64,000 nt of DNA from Juglans regia (GCF_001411555.2 NC_049901.1:29073555-29137554); one strand, 5' to 3'. Shown: positions 9,775 to 22,913, counted from the first letter of the stretch. A program made the numbers and translations. The notes: generated from the sequence alone by a model not told the origin.

Positions 9775-12329
9775 TCTTTGGCACTCCGCGCAGATGTACT
9801 ATCTCCTTAATATAAATACGAGACAGCTCATCCATAGAGTCTGTGTTAGTTATGGGTAGAAAATGTGCACTCTTTGTTGGTTTGTCTACTATGGCACATA
9901 GAATTCTTTCCTGATAATGTCCTTGGCAAACCTATCATGAAACCCATCGATACGTCCTCTCATTCTGGAATTGGTAATGGTTGTAGTTCACCTGATAGCC
10001 TTTGGTGTTCAGCTTTCACCAACTAGCAAATAGAGCCTTTTGCTATGAACTCTGCCACATCTTTCTTGATCCCATCTCGATACATTTTAGTGCTGCTGGG
10101 GTGAGCTGTGTAAGGGGTACAATGAGCTTCCCATAGAATTCTTTCCTTTAGCTCAATGATATTAGGAATCACTTTTCTTTCCTTATAACGCAGCACCTTA
10201 TCTCTCCCAACGACGAAATATTGTGGTCTTTTAGACTTCAAAATCTTCTGTAAGAGATTTTCTAGCTTGTCATCCTTTCATTGGCCTTCTAAGATTTCTT
10301 CCGTCAAAGGCACAATCTCCTAAATCATTGCTACTATAACATCTTGATGTGGATTTCCAATCAACAAGATTTTCATTTCCATCAATAGAGATGACAATTC
10401 AACTTGATTCTTACGACTAAGAGCATCTGCTATGACGTTAGCTTTACTAGGGTGATACTTAATCTCTCATTGGTAATCACTAATGGTCTCAACCCACCTT
10501 CCCTGCCTCATATTTAGATTCTTAGGATTGAATAGATACTTGCGACTTTTATGATTCGTGTACACCTAGCACTTCTCCCCATACAGGTAGTGCCTCCAAA
10601 TTTTCAAAGCAAAGACTACTGCAACCAATTCTAAGTCATGCGTAGGGTAATTCTATTCATAGTCCTTGAGTTGCCGTGAAGCATAAGTGATGAATTTTCC
10701 CTCTTGCATCAAAACACACCCTAAACCCATCTTCAAAGCATCACTGTAAACTGCTTAAGGCTTGTGTGGTTCAGGTAAAGCCAATACAGGTGCTGAGGTT
10801 AGCCTTTTCTTCATTTCTTGAAAACTCTTCTCACATTCTTCGCTCCACACATATTTGACATTTTTTTCCTTGAAAGTGCCGTCAAAGTGTTGGAGAGTCT
10901 AGAAAACCCTTCTACAAACCTCCTGTAGTATCCTGCTAATCACAGTAAACTACCTATCTCATGTGTATTAGTTGGCCTTTGCCATCCTGCCACTGTGTCA
11001 ATCTTAGTAGGGTCTATTGCCACTCCTTTGCTAGAAATGACATGTCTCAAAAATATCACCTCCCTAAGCCAGAACTCACATTTGCTAAGCTTGGCATAGA
11101 GTTGATTCTCTTGCAGTGTTTCCAACACAATCCTTAAATGCTTCTTATGTTCCTCGTCACTTTGAATATATCAGTATGCCATCTATAAACACTAATACAA
11201 AACTGTCTAAGTACTGCCTAAAGATCTGATTCATTAAATCCATGAATGCTGCTGGGGCATTTGTCAAACCGAAAGGCATAACGGAGAACTCGAAATGTCC
11301 ATAATGAGTCCGGAAGGCAGTCTTTGGTATGTCCTGAACCCTAATCCTGAGTTGATGATATCCCGACCGCAGGTCAATCTTTGAGAATACCGAAGCTCCT
11401 TGTAACTGGTCTAACAAATCATCTATCCTTAGCAATGGATATTTGTTCTTGATAGCCACTTTGTTCAACTCTCGATAATCTATACACATCCTTAGAGTTC
11501 CGCCCTTCTTCTTAACAAACAAAACTGGTGCTCCCCAAGGCGATGAACTAGGGCATATCAAACCCTTTTCTAACAATTCTTCAATTTGCACCTTGAGCTC
11601 CTTCAGTTCTGCTGGGGCCATACGGTATAGTGCCTTATGCATTGGGGCTATTGTCGATTCAAGCTTAAATACGAATTTCGTCTCTCGATCCGATGGTAAT
11701 CCAGGTAAATCATTGATGAAAACTCTAGGAAAGTCTTCCACTGCTGGGATTCCTTGAACTCCTTAGATTCCTTCGTCGCATTCAACATCATCACCAGATA
11801 GGCGGTAGCTCCGTTCATCAAACTCTTCTTAACTTGCCCTGCTATTACTGCAGATGGGTCTAACCTAACAGTTTCCCCCATGTAACAAATTCTATCTTTT
11901 GCGGGTAAGTTGAAGACCACTTCTCTCCCTCGACAGTTTATCTTAGTGCAATGCTTAGACAACCAGTCCATTCCTAAGATCAGATCGAATTCCATTAGAT
12001 GTAAAACAATCAAATCAGTGGTCAAAGTTAAGCCCGCAACTTCCAACTAACAATTCCTAACTATCCGGGTGAATCCAACTATCTTTTTGTCTAGAATGGC
12101 TACCAGAACTCTCTGAGAAAAAGGTTCTGCATCTAGCTCACATCATTTCACACAACTAACAAAAACAAAGGATCTCGATGTTCTAGAATCAAACAAAGCA
12201 CAAACCAAGTGTTGCTTCAATTTAACCTTATCTAGAAGGATAACTAAGGTTACTCAAAGATTCTCAAACATTTGCTAGCTACTAAATAACACAAAGTTGG
12301 AAATGTGACCAGTAATCACTCCCACATTT

Positions 12330-13396
12330 GCCATCTCGTCAGCTTCTAGATCTACTCTCCTGGTGTGATGGCATAGACATTCGCCTTTATAAGGGTCCTT
12401 ACTCTACCATCAGGCATCAATGCTTCTTTAAGCATGTTTTGGGGACAATTCTGGATCATGTGGCCAATCTGACCACATCGAAAGCTTGCTGCCATACTAG
12501 TCAACACTCTCCATTGTGCTTTTTTCCACATGTCCGACAAGGAGGTGGCGTGACAGGTGGTGAGTTCCCAATTACGATGCCTTTTCCCTTGCTCAAAGTA
12601 GTAGGTACCTTTCTTTCATCCATACTTCCTTTAGGAGAATAAGGCAATCCTCTTTTTTGATCTGCTTGAGCCTGAATGATCAGTCCCCGTTGTTTCGCTT
12701 ATGCTATCGAAGCCACATTAACCAATTTTTGGAAGTTTTCTATTTGCAGACAAGCTACTTGATTCCTAAGACGGGGTTCTAAACCATCCTAAAACTTCTC
12801 ACTTGCATCTTTTTCGTACTGATCAAATGGGGCACGAATCTCCTTAATTCCATAAAATGAGCAGCATACTGATCGACTATCATGCTACCTTGGGTTAAGT
12901 TCACAAAATCTAGGGCTTTCTGCTACTTAGTAGCCTCCGGAAGGAAACGATTATCAAATTTGGTCTTAACTCGATCCCTTGAGAGTGCAATCAGATCTCC
13001 TAACTCTTGAATTAGCGACAGCCACTTAGTGTCCCACCATATGTCGGCTTTTCTATGGATCATATGCCTAGCATACTAGACCTTATGTTCCTCCATTCAT
13101 CCACTGATGTCAAAGGTTCTTTCCAAGTCTACTAACCACTTGTTGGCTTTCAAAGGCCTTTTTGTTCCCATAAAGTTAGGGTATCTATAAATAAAAAAAT
13201 TCTCATATGGATACCCTTGATTTCCTCCTTTGGGTGTCTCCTACCTCATGTTTTGCCGTTTCACTATCTAGTTGCGCATTACCTTAGTCATCTGGCGAAT
13301 AGCTTCTGCTATAGCATGTCCTTCTTTTAGTGGAGGATTTCTAGCCTCTTGATCTCTACGTCTCGGAGAAGTATCCTCACGTTGGTTTTGTACCAT
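12330..13396 (-). pseudogene. gag: gag of element A, disrupted
   Basis: The start is the ATG at 13396, about 240 bp inside the primer site. The opening residues (MVQNQREDTSPRR) and the following IAEAIRQMTKVM match the gag start at 43452 in fragment E. Near the C-terminus, 12489-12440, is a zinc knuckle FRCGQIGHMIQNC whose first Cys is replaced by Ser, so it could not bind zinc normally. Several in-frame stops interrupt the region. Gag forms the particle and packages the element RNA. Confidence 0.75.
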
Positions 13397-13633
13397 AATT
13401 CCTTCTCCTGAAATGTACAAAAACCAGCCTGGGTCAATCTTCTTTGTAGAGATGGGCTATCTTTCTTCACTTGCATTCGCGATCCTGCACGCGTATCTTC
13501 CTTCTATTTCTTCTTCCTCCAAGATTCAAACATATAGCTATAAGATCCAAGCCTGTAACTACAGATCTCAAACCTAGTTGAGTGGTACCATGTATTTCTA
13601 GGACAATGTGTGGGTTTATCCAAAGATGTAATT

Positions 13634-13645
13634 GCTCTAATACCA
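13634..13645 (-). other. Primer binding site of element A (initiator-Met tRNA type)
   Basis: The minus strand reads TGGTATTAGAGC six bases inside the 5' LTR end. It has one mismatch to TGGTATCAGAGC, the complement of the 3' end of plant initiator Met tRNA. Confidence 0.85.
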
Positions 13646-14400
13646 TCCTTTTGTGGCGCCCCAGCCCTCGCTTGTGATTGGACGGTGACTGAAATGTCGG
13701 GACATGTAACACATGGCTACATACCTCTCGTACCTGATAGATAATTTGCAATGCTCCTAGATATACTAGCAGTATGCAATAAATAATGCAGCGGAATATA
13801 AATGGTTCATGTGAAAGTAGGCAACGCCTAAAGCAATTGCCTTATCACATGGTACCGTAAACTATGCATAACCAAAAACATTGCCATCATCAAAAGATTC
13901 CATTTCATAAAGTACCCAAAAGGATGAATATGTTCTTTTTCCCAGAACACGGGATCAACCAAAATATTGTTCCACAAAAGTTTAAATTCCTCAAGTCGTA
14001 ACTTTTCCACAAAAACATCTTTCGTTCCCATTCTCTTAATCACTACGAATCCATTAGGAGTTAGACACCAAAAGACCCCATGTGATTGTTGAGGCTCGGG
14101 TGGTAGCAGTTCTAAGTCCTTTCCTATTGATTTTGCATCAGCTGAGGCCTTTGAGGCTCGCTCAAGAAATGTAGACAACTGGTCCATGTTCCATCAAAGT
14201 TTTAAATTTTTGGATGGGCTGGTGATCGTAGCATCAATCTCAGTCTCACTAATACTAGCTAAAATTTTCTTGAGAAGCGGGGCAGGTACTTTAATACATC
14301 TGCAGTATAGTCATGACGAGTCTGCACAGTATACTCATCCTCTATCAGGGAACCGTCTAGGTTCATAGTTCTATGGAGTCCGGGGCACTTGTCACAACTT

Positions 14401-14466
14401 CTACCATTCTAATTGGGGAATGGTAGTGAAAACTACCACAATGAGATTTCAAGAAATCTCAGCAAG
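14401..14466 (-). other. LTR hairpin module (best copy, element A 5' LTR)
   Basis: On the minus strand, in order: CTTGCTGAGATTTC with GAAATCTC as its partner (stem 1), TGGTAGT with ACTACCA (stem 2), and ACCATTC with a mutated partner (stem 3). The stems are close-set and partly overlap. Versions of this block occur in nine LTR copies of the two long-LTR families. It lies about 750 bp before the LTR 3' end, in the presumed transcribed leader. Confidence 0.7.
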
Positions 14467-16358
14467 TAAGCACACAACATACAATGACTAGCATAAGCAT
14501 ACAAGTGGCAAACCGTGGAATGCATGCGTGAATATGTACTTGACATATGATGTGAGCAGAAACTTGACTTATGCACTTGACCTTTTTCAAAAGACATGTA
14601 ATAGAATTCTTTGACTTTTTGGAAAAATATACTTTTGTCATCATTTCATATCTTGTTAATCACGTGATCTGGAACATATCATATCATCTCATATCACATG
14701 ATTCAAATCATGTGATCCATATCATGTAGGCTCATTGCCTTGTTCTTATAACACATGGATACATCACCGCTCCCCTATGCACCGTGTGTTCCTGCTAGTT
14801 ACCACACCACCAACGATCCTTACACTGTAGTGAATACGTCTTAAACATATTGATATCATATTAACACGACATGATTTCGTCGAGTTACTTGCCTTAGTCA
14901 TGGTACCCACTAGTGTTAGGTGCTATCTCACTCAGGCATCTTTTCTAAAAAGATCATTTCAAGGCATGCCGACGGTTCTTTGTTAACCTAGAGGTTACCA
15001 CTCTATTCTTAAGCACTCCAGGGTGGACAGAGGAGTTCCACTAAGATAATCCCTCGTTCTAGCATTTGGGGTTGTGATAAAACATTTTTGACTCTTTTCT
15101 TTTTCTTTCAAAAATATTTTACCCAAATGCATGTGACATGAGACTTAAGATGTAACCCTTTTCATACTAGACATGTGATACATGAGATGCCGTGCATGAA
15201 CTCATGATCATAACATATTTAAATCATGGCATGTTAACATGGGACATGTGAAACATCCAAAACAACTTCATCGACATAAACAAATATGTCATGGCCAAAT
15301 CTTCTAAGGCATGTAATCATAGGAAATATTCACTTAATATGTTCTATACTTGAAGCATATTAAACAATAGTGAAGGCCGAAATTTTAGAGGCATGTGACA
15401 TAGAAAAGCTTCACTTAACATGTTCCATACTTGAAGCATACTAAACAATAATCATGACATGGATGGATTTAACAATAAATCATGGTAACATCACAGGAAT
15501 CCGAAAACATACAATCTCACAATAGCCAAAACTTTAAGATGAATGACATATCAACACAACAACAAGCAAGACCAAAACATAAGCAGGTGATTCATGGCAT
15601 TTTTATCATGGATGTGAAACATATGGCATCTTCCCATGACATTATACAAGTCGAAGCAATAGATTCAACCAAGCAAAGACATAGAATAGCATTCAAAGAT
15701 AATGAAAATGAGAGATTTACACAAGCATATACGTATTTAGCCAAACTAGGTTGAGTGTATACTTACAAAAATTCGCGTAACGAAATGAATAGTAAGCCGT
15801 AAATCAAAACATAACTAGTTAGAACGTGGGTTCCAGAAACCCTAATCCCTGTTCTTAAGTGTATGAGGGTTACCACTAGGGCTAGACCATTCGGCTTCTA
15901 GGGTTTAGAGTCAAGAAACCCTTCGTTTTCCTTGTGTTCTTATCCCAATCATAGAAATATTGTGAAAATACTCAAGAGTGGCCGATTACATAGAGGATTG
16001 TTGCCCTCCATTTTCGGCTCCAAACATTTCTAGGAAACCCAAGTTTGCTTCATATGAAAAAGTGTTGAAAACGTGTGTTTCACCATATTCAAACCCTTTA
16101 GAGATTTCCATCTCTTATTGAGTTGAAAATGTGTTGTGTGTGAAGAAAATAAAGGAAAAACCGAGTCCTCATTGTGTCTCCTCCTTGCTAGTGCCAAAAA
16201 TCCTCTTTGAGTAAAGCCTCCCTTGTTTGGTTGGGAAGAAAATTCGAGAAAGTGAGGAATCTTCGAGTGAAAGTGTGAGAAAGTGTGGAGAAGATGACAA
16301 CACATGCAAGAATATGAAAATGGCCAAGAAGAAAAGCCCTAGGCATGTGACTTTTCCA

Positions 16359-16366
16359 CTTTTATA
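16359..16366 (-). promoter_or_regulatory. TATA box, element A 5' LTR
   Basis: TATAAAAG on the minus strand. This would be the promoter of the element transcript. Confidence 0.6.
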
Positions 16367-17432
16367 GAATTTTTCCCCTTCCCTCATTGGTTGCTTGAAA
16401 ACCATTGCATGTCTAACAAGTTGCCTTTTTCTTTTTCCTTCTTCTCTTGAACCGAAAATGACCTTTGGAGTTCCCATCATTAGATTGCATTGGTAAGGTA
16501 CATGCATGTGGGTGGCGTGTGGGGTTCCTCCCGTTTGGCAAAAATCCTCTAGTCCCTCTTATGTCCCTTCCACTTCTTGCTGCCCACTATCTTCTCATTT
16601 TCCCAAGGTGTTGCGTCATCTTCCTTTGCTTCTTCCCTAGGTGACTTTCCATATGCCATTGGTCCATTTTGTGACCTAAGTGACAAGTGAAAAGTGGCAA
16701 GTGGCAAGTGAGAGAGTGCTTGTGAGTGTGGTGGCCGAGATTTTGAGGGTAGAGTAGTCTTTTGAGCAAAAGTCCCATCCTTTTTTCTTCTAGAAGTTCA
16801 TTGCATGAGTGACATATGGCTAAATCTGAAGAAAACCCTGAGTGTAGGCAAAAATTCTAAATCCTTCCTTGTCCCATCGATTTCCCCATGCAAATCTCTT
16901 GAAAACATCCCTTTTATCTTCCCTAGGCACCACTTTCTATGGGCATCAACATTGGAACTCAAAATTGCGCCAAAAGGCATGGTGTAGGCGTGTAGGTGGG
17001 GTTTGGCCAAATGTCTCTTGGTTTTCCCTAGCTGATCTTGTCATTTGGCCTTCTACAAGGCTTCTAGCATAAATGACAAGTGGCATACCCACTAGTGTAG
17101 GTGTGCAAGCCCTTCCTTTGGCTTCCCAAACACTCCTCTCTCCCTTTTAGCCCACTATCATGACTAGTACATAATGCTTTTCATGTGTGATACATGGCAC
17201 TAGTGGCAAGGGTTTGGATCATGGGCCAAATGTATCTAGGGTTTTTGGGCTTGGGCTCCTTATGGTGGCCAAAATGTACATGGCTTAGTTGGCCTTCTTT
17301 TGGGCTTAGGTTGTTATTCTACAAAACCAAGGCCTAAGTCCAACAAGACTTATTCACATGGGCCTAAAATACTACTAAGGCAATGAAAATAAACATGGAT
17401 GTAATTCTAATCAAATTTCAGGTTATCATACA

Positions 17433-18487
17433 AGATACCTACAAAGGGTCCAAAAATGGCATACAAAAAGCCTTTAGAATCTGGCCGAGAGATCTTTTAA
17501 GAGTTTCTTTCCGAGAATGGGGGTGAAAGTAGTGAAGTGAGGGAACTGGTGACCTGCATACCTCAAGTACTTCTAAAAAGGGAGGTATGTCTTTGTATGA
17601 CATCTTGAGGTATGGAGGTTAGGTCACAAAAAGGTAAGAATAGTGAAGGGGAGTGGGCTACTGCTGCTGCCATGTAGAAGGGGGTATGAGATGATTTTCC
17701 TCCCACATCAAGGGACTATTTGGGGCTGTCATGGGTAGAGGTTGATCTGCTATGGGTGGGGGGAAACTTCCTCAAGAAGCTTTGCCAAGGTAGCCAAAAT
17801 TCGTGGACCTTAAACAAGTGGGCTTCATTTGGTGTTTAGATAGAGTTTGGTTAGGGTTTTAGATGCTATCAAGTCCAAATCTAATTTTTCTTGGCCCAAT
17901 CAAATTTCCAAGGTTTAAAGGGTTGGATAATGATGTCATAACATGAATTTGAGAAATTAATAGCATATGGAAGTGATTTAATCAAGTGATTAAACACAAT
18001 GCTAGAAATCGGATCAAATAGGATTTTGAGGCCAACTTTAGAGTTTGGGGAAACCGTTTAGGGTTTCGATTCCAATCAAGTTTTTGGAGTTTCAATTGGA
18101 TTCCAACCATTTAGGGTTTTACTAGGGTTGAAACCCTCTTTGGTTTGTCACAATTTGGATGGTTGGATGGAATAGGGTCTTGCTTAGGTGGCATGATCTC
18201 ACACATTGATTTCGTTCATACTCCATCTCATGGTTTCTCTTGATGCCAAGTGTTCAATACTATTCACCAAGTGTGGCTAAGATCTTGCTAAATGTCTAAA
18301 TAAAACTTCTCTAATATAATTTGGACATTCCACATTGTGATTCTGAAAATATTGCACAAGGTTCGACTATTGAGGTTACTATACACTTCGAAAAAGTAAA
18401 AAATAAATTTTGCATTGAAAAATCCTAAACATACATACTAAACTAATGGTGCAATTCGTTTATCAAAATTCAACCCCGAAGTGCCTC
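17433..18487 (-). mobile_element. Family B LTR, minus, right segment (truncated)
   Basis: From about 17810 it follows the minus-strand B LTR closely (compare 39390-39548 and 41332-41850). Bases 17433-17810 fill the right length between A and that point but match B only weakly. It stops at 18487, about 430 bp short of the expected LTR start, where the solo LTR 18488-22080 begins. Confidence 0.65.
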
Positions 18488-21400
18488 TGTGGCACCCCCA
18501 ACCCCAGCTTGGGATTGGACGGTGACTGAAACGCCGGGACATGTAACACAAGGCTACACACCCTTCGTACATGACAGATAAATGCTATGCATCTAAGTAC
18601 ACTAGCAGTCTGCAATAACGTAGCAGCGAAAAAATAGTAAAAGTCGAATAAACTAAGCAACGCGATAAGCAATTGCAAAGTACATGGCACCATACTAATA
18701 TTATATCCCAAACATTGTCCAAACGTAAACATGAGCCATAAATGCATAATATCCCAAAATCATAAAGCATAGTTTAAAACTCTCAGAACACGAGATCTCC
18801 TGAAAAAAACATAGTTCCACAAAAGTTGGCCATAAGTACTATTTTCCTTCTTCTCTTTTTTTTTTTTTTCAAAATAACTTAAGCTCCTGTACTCTTCATA
18901 ACCATTGTCCCATCGAGAGACAGACACCAAAAGACCCCATGGGATTGTTGAGGCTCGGGCGGCATCAAACCTAATTCCTTTGCCATTGCCTTTGCTTCAA
19001 CCGGGGCATTTGAGGCTTATTCTAGGTACGTAGACGGCTAGTCCATATTCCACCAAAACTTCAGATTCTTAAATGGTTGATAGATCGTAGCATCGATCTT
19101 GGTCTAACTAATACTATATAAGATCTCCCTGAGAAGCTTAGCCGTATGTATTAATGTATCAGTAGTGTAGTCTTGACGAGCCTGAACAATGTACTCGTCC
19201 TCTATCAGGGAACCATCTGGGTTCATGTTTCCTCAGTATCCGAGGTACCTATCACAACTTCTACCATTCCGGTTGGAGAATGGTAGTGGAAACTACCACA
19301 ATGCGATTTCAAGAAATCTTAGAAAGTAATCACACTACATACCACAGTTAACACAAGCATACAAAAGTATATCATGAAATGCGTGCATGGACATGTACTT
19401 GACTTATACTTTTGACCAAAACTTGACTTATGCACTTGCTATTTTCAAAAGACTTGTAACAGAGACTTAAGCTTTTCATAAAAACCTCTTAACTTTTTCT
19501 TGTTCATGTTGATCTTAATCATCAGAACGTATCACAAGATTTGCATTGAGTGATCCTTATCACTTAGGCTCATATTCTTATTTAGAGGGTGGACACAACA
19601 CGGTTCCCCTTAGCACCGCGTGTTCCTACTAATTACTGCACCATCAACAGTCCATACATCGTGATGAATAAGTCATAAACATAGATTCATATTAACTAGA
19701 CCTTACTTCGTCAAGTTACATGACTTATGCACCCACTAGCGTTAGGTGCTTCCTCGCTTCGATATCATTTGAAAAGAATCAATTCGAGGCTTGTCAATGG
19801 TACTTTGTCGACCCAGGGGTTACCTCTCCATTCTTATACACTCCAGAGTGGACAGAGGAGTTCTACTAGGACATTCTACCGCTCTAGCACTTGGGGTCGT
19901 GATAAAACTTTTAAACTCTTTTCTTTGAAAATATTTTTCTTTGAAAATACTTTTCCCCAAATACATGTGACATAAGACTTATAACATGCGTACTTACACT
20001 TGACATACGACATGTGAGATGCCGTGAATGAAATAACCAAGCATAACATGTTCATTTCATAGCATGATAACATAAACCATATGAGATATCAAAACACATA
20101 CATGGACCCATGAAAAAGGGCCTTGGCCGAAACATATAGATGCAAAACATGAAGATTCGTCACTTAAACGTGCTTCTTCTTCAAACATATTTGCTTATGA
20201 ATCAAAGGATAGTGAAACGAAACATAAAATCATGGTATTTGGCCAAGATCCAAAACTTCTAAGACATGGTATAGCCGAATCATCAAATGACACCAATCAA
20301 CCACAATGTTTTCCTTAAAACCAAACATGCATAGGACTTTCTTGCCATTTTCATCTTAAAACCAAATCATACCATTCATGTAATATTCATATTCCAAGAT
20401 CATATAAGCATATTTAAACCAACAACAAGAAATAGCAAACAAAGCAATCTTAACAATGAAAAGATTTAAACAATCATATACAAATATTAACCAAGAGTAA
20501 GTTGAGTGTATACTTACAAAAATCCACATAAAAAAATACTAGCAAGCTATAAATCCAAACATACTATATTAGAGAGAGAGAGTATCTAAAACTCTACCTC
20601 ATGTTCTTGAGTGTGTGTGTGGATTTCTAGGGTATCACTTGGTCTCAAACCATTTGGCTTCTAGGGTTTTTGGGTTGAAACCCTTTCATTTCACTTATGA
20701 AATAAAACAAGACCTAAAGTAAGCAAAGATACATGTGGTGGTCGAAAACATGGAGGATGAACTCCCCCTTTACTAATCGGCTTCAAGGGTTTTCTTGAAA
20801 AGCCTAAGTCATTTTTCCAAGAAAACGTTAGAAAGTGTGTGTGTCTTCTATCTTTCTCAAAGTCTAATGAGATTTGAATCTCATTTTTGGATTGAGAAAT
20901 GACGTGTGTGTGTAAGACTTAAAGGAAGCTGATCCTTACCTTGCTAATCCTTCGTGGTGCCGAAATCCCTTTTCTTTCAAGGATCCTCCTTGTTTGGTTG
21001 GAAAGAAAATACAAGAAAATGAGGGAACTTTCAAATGAACATGGGAGAATTGTGTGGAGAGAGTGAAAGCTCATGCAATTCTGAAAAATGGCAAGGGAAA
21101 AGCCCCTTGGTGTGAACCCTTCCCTTTTTATAGGAGATCCTTCACTTCTCCCTTTCCCTTTTGTCGAAATGCCTCTTGGAGTTCCCCACTTGGATTGCAT
21201 TGGGAATGGACATTTTGGGGGGTGGCGTGTAGGATTTCTCCTCTTTGGCTGAAATTCCTTCTCTCCCCTTTATGCCCTTCCTTTCCTTAAACAAGTAAAT
21301 ATTTCTTCAAGAGTACCTTGGTAAGACAATACATGCCTTTTCTTTTTCCCAACAAGTAACCTTTGGCATGGATGACAAGTGGCATTGGGCTAGCTGTCCT

Positions 21401-22080
21401 CTCCATCTCCCTTTCCCAAGATGTTGCTTCATCTTCCAAGTACTCCTTCCCTAGGTGACCTTTCATGTACCATTGGTCCAAAATACACTAAGTGACAAGT
21501 GGCAAGTGAATGGGATGCTTGGGAGTGTGCTAGCAGAAACCCTAAGGGCAAACTTGCCCTTGATACAAAAGTCTCTTCACATAATCTTCTAGAAACTTAG
21601 TGCATGCTTGACACTTGGAAAAAGCTGACTAAATTCGAAATCCTATGTGTCTCCCTTCGGTTTCCAATGCAAAACTTCTAGAAAAGCTCAATTTCACTTC
21701 CCTAGGCTTCCCTTTCCAAGAAATTTACCTTTGAACTCGAATTCTGGACAAAACAATGGGCTAGGCGTGCAAGCCATTCTTGGTGCTTTCCTACACCTCT
21801 CTTTCCCCCTTAACCCACTATCAAGACTAGATTCAAGGTGTAACATTCTCATGACACATGGCACTAGTGACTTAGAGCTGGGTCATGGGCTTAAACCATT
21901 GGACCTGGGTTTCTAAATAGGGCCGAAATTACAAAGTAAACTAGGGCCACTCTCATCTTGGGCTCAAGTTACCACATCAAAGGTTCTAAGGCCTTCAAAA
22001 GTAACTAAGGCTCCTAAAATGCCATGGCAACCTAGAACGAATTCTAAGGGCCAAGCCTAGACAAAACTCTGGTCATCACA
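18488..22080 (-). mobile_element. Solo LTR of the A/D type, minus
   Basis: 3,593 bp. On the minus strand it starts TGTGATGACC (22080) and ends GGGTGCCACA (18488). It is most like the element D 3' LTR (44546-48108). It includes a hairpin module at 19261-19326 and a TATA-like box near 21124-21132 (minus). No internal sequence adjoins it on either side. The flanks (gcctc left, ggata right) are not a target duplication, so recombination or deletion at an end is likely. Confidence 0.8.
19261..19326 (-). other. LTR hairpin module, solo LTR 18488-22080
   Basis: Stems TGGTAGT/ACTACCA and ACCATTC/GAATGGT are intact in this copy. Stem 1 has single changes. Confidence 0.65.
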
Positions 22081-22913
22081 GGATAACTCTTGGGAGTTGT
22101 ACAAATTGAGGTCTGTCTATCCTCATTTGGTGGGTACTGTCTTGTAAATTTCACGGGTGCCTTGTGGGCAAGGCCTTAAGGAGGAGGAGATTGTCACGGG
22201 TGCTGAGGGGCAAGTTCTTGAAGAAGAAGGAAGGCTATGGTTGTTAAGAAGGCTGGCAGGAAGGAAGAATGAAGGTAACGACTTTAACTGAAGGAAGGGG
22301 ATGAGTGTAACAGCTATAATGCTTTTGGGATTAAACAGGGAGTTTGTAACCCTAAGAGCCCCACATGCCACCTTAGGATTTTGGTTAGTTCCAAGGCTTG
22401 CAATGATTTGAAGAAGAAGAAGGGACACAAAGGAAGGCTACCCATCATAGGGTTTCAACCTAGTTTTGCCACTTGTCACACATGTATTGAATGCATGAGG
22501 GATTCTAGAAGAAGGCTTGCTTGGGAATTGGAAGAGATGCATGGGGACTTGCACGCCACACCCGTACCTAGGTTCTAGAAGGAATTTTGTGAGAGGAAGA
22601 GGAAGGGGTGGACAGCTAGAGCAAGACCCACATGCCACGTGCCACATGCCTAGGGAACACACACTCACACCTATTAGGTTTTGCTAAGTGTCACGCATGC
22701 ATTGTATGGGGCCTCCATTCTAGAAAAGGGCAATGATTTGGAAGTGGAAGAGCCCAGGAGAAGGCAACTCTAACCCTAGGGTTTTCAGCCACCACACTCA
22801 CACCCCACTTATCACTCTTTAGGTTTTCAAGAAGGCCTTGGGTAGTGGAAGGATCACCTAGGGAAGGGGCAACACAAGAAGGTGAAGGATCCTTATGGTA
22901 AAACTAGAGGGGC
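22081..22913 (+). repeat. Fragment E, left part: diverged A-type LTR sequence, plus strand (tentative)
   Basis: No host gene is recognised. The second half repeats words typical of the U3 part of A/D LTRs in sense orientation (TGCCAC-TGTCA types, 'ttctagaa' after 'catgca'), for example near 22465-22510 and 22625-22700. One copy (22629-22634) keeps an intact CACGTG. The first half, 22081-22320, matches nothing I can place. Confidence 0.45.

Larger units (their letters stand above)
8858..12300 (-). pseudogene. pol: pol of element A (protease - RT - RNase H - integrase - chromodomain), disrupted
   Basis: Domains in order on the minus strand: protease around 12230-11930 (an FDS active-site stretch with the following Gly changed to Arg, then ILGMDWL); reverse transcriptase 11741-10940, with [10 protein letters not shown] and a catalytic box reading FIDG at 11178-11189 where FIDD is expected; RNase H ending near 10440 (ADALSRK); integrase zinc-binding part 10241-10023; integrase core about 9960-9450; C-terminal part 9187-9000 (YRLDLP, FHVSTLKKS); chromodomain about 9005-8870 (EATWEPED); stop at 8858. 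The first integrase catalytic Asp is Gly (SMGF near 9930), and a 39-bp duplication hits the second one. Many stops and shifts break the frame. The gag-pol boundary is not certain. Confidence 0.85.
3656..17432 (-). mobile_element. Element A: Tekay/Del-like Ty3/gypsy chromovirus, complete in structure but defective
   Basis: Reading the minus strand, this element has a 5' LTR (17432-13652), a primer site of the initiator-Met type, gag, pol ending in a chromodomain, an extra open frame, a polypurine tract and a 3' LTR (8069-3656). Long LTRs plus an integrase C-terminal chromodomain fit the Tekay (Del) clade of plant chromoviruses. Both LTRs end in the pair TGT...ACA. The element is inserted in a family B LTR, parts of which lie on both sides. 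I could not find a clean 5-bp target duplication: the flanks read aaaga and agata. Reading frames carry many stops and shifts, so it is not autonomous. Confidence 0.85.
13652..17432 (-). repeat. Element A 5' LTR
   Basis: 3,781 bp, about the same length as the 3' LTR once the hAT insertion is subtracted. On the minus strand it starts TGTATGATAACC (two extra bases against TGTGATAACC) and ends GGGGCGCCACA. It contains a TATA box at 16359-16366 and the hairpin module at 14401-14466. Confidence 0.88.

Noticed and set aside
18483..18487. Target duplication for the solo LTR 18488-22080
   Set aside because: Left flank gcctc and right flank ggata do not match.
22123..22913. Possible host gene between LTRs
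   Set aside because: Short frames on both strands with no recognisable domain. The second half carries A-type U3 words, so LTR origin is more likely.
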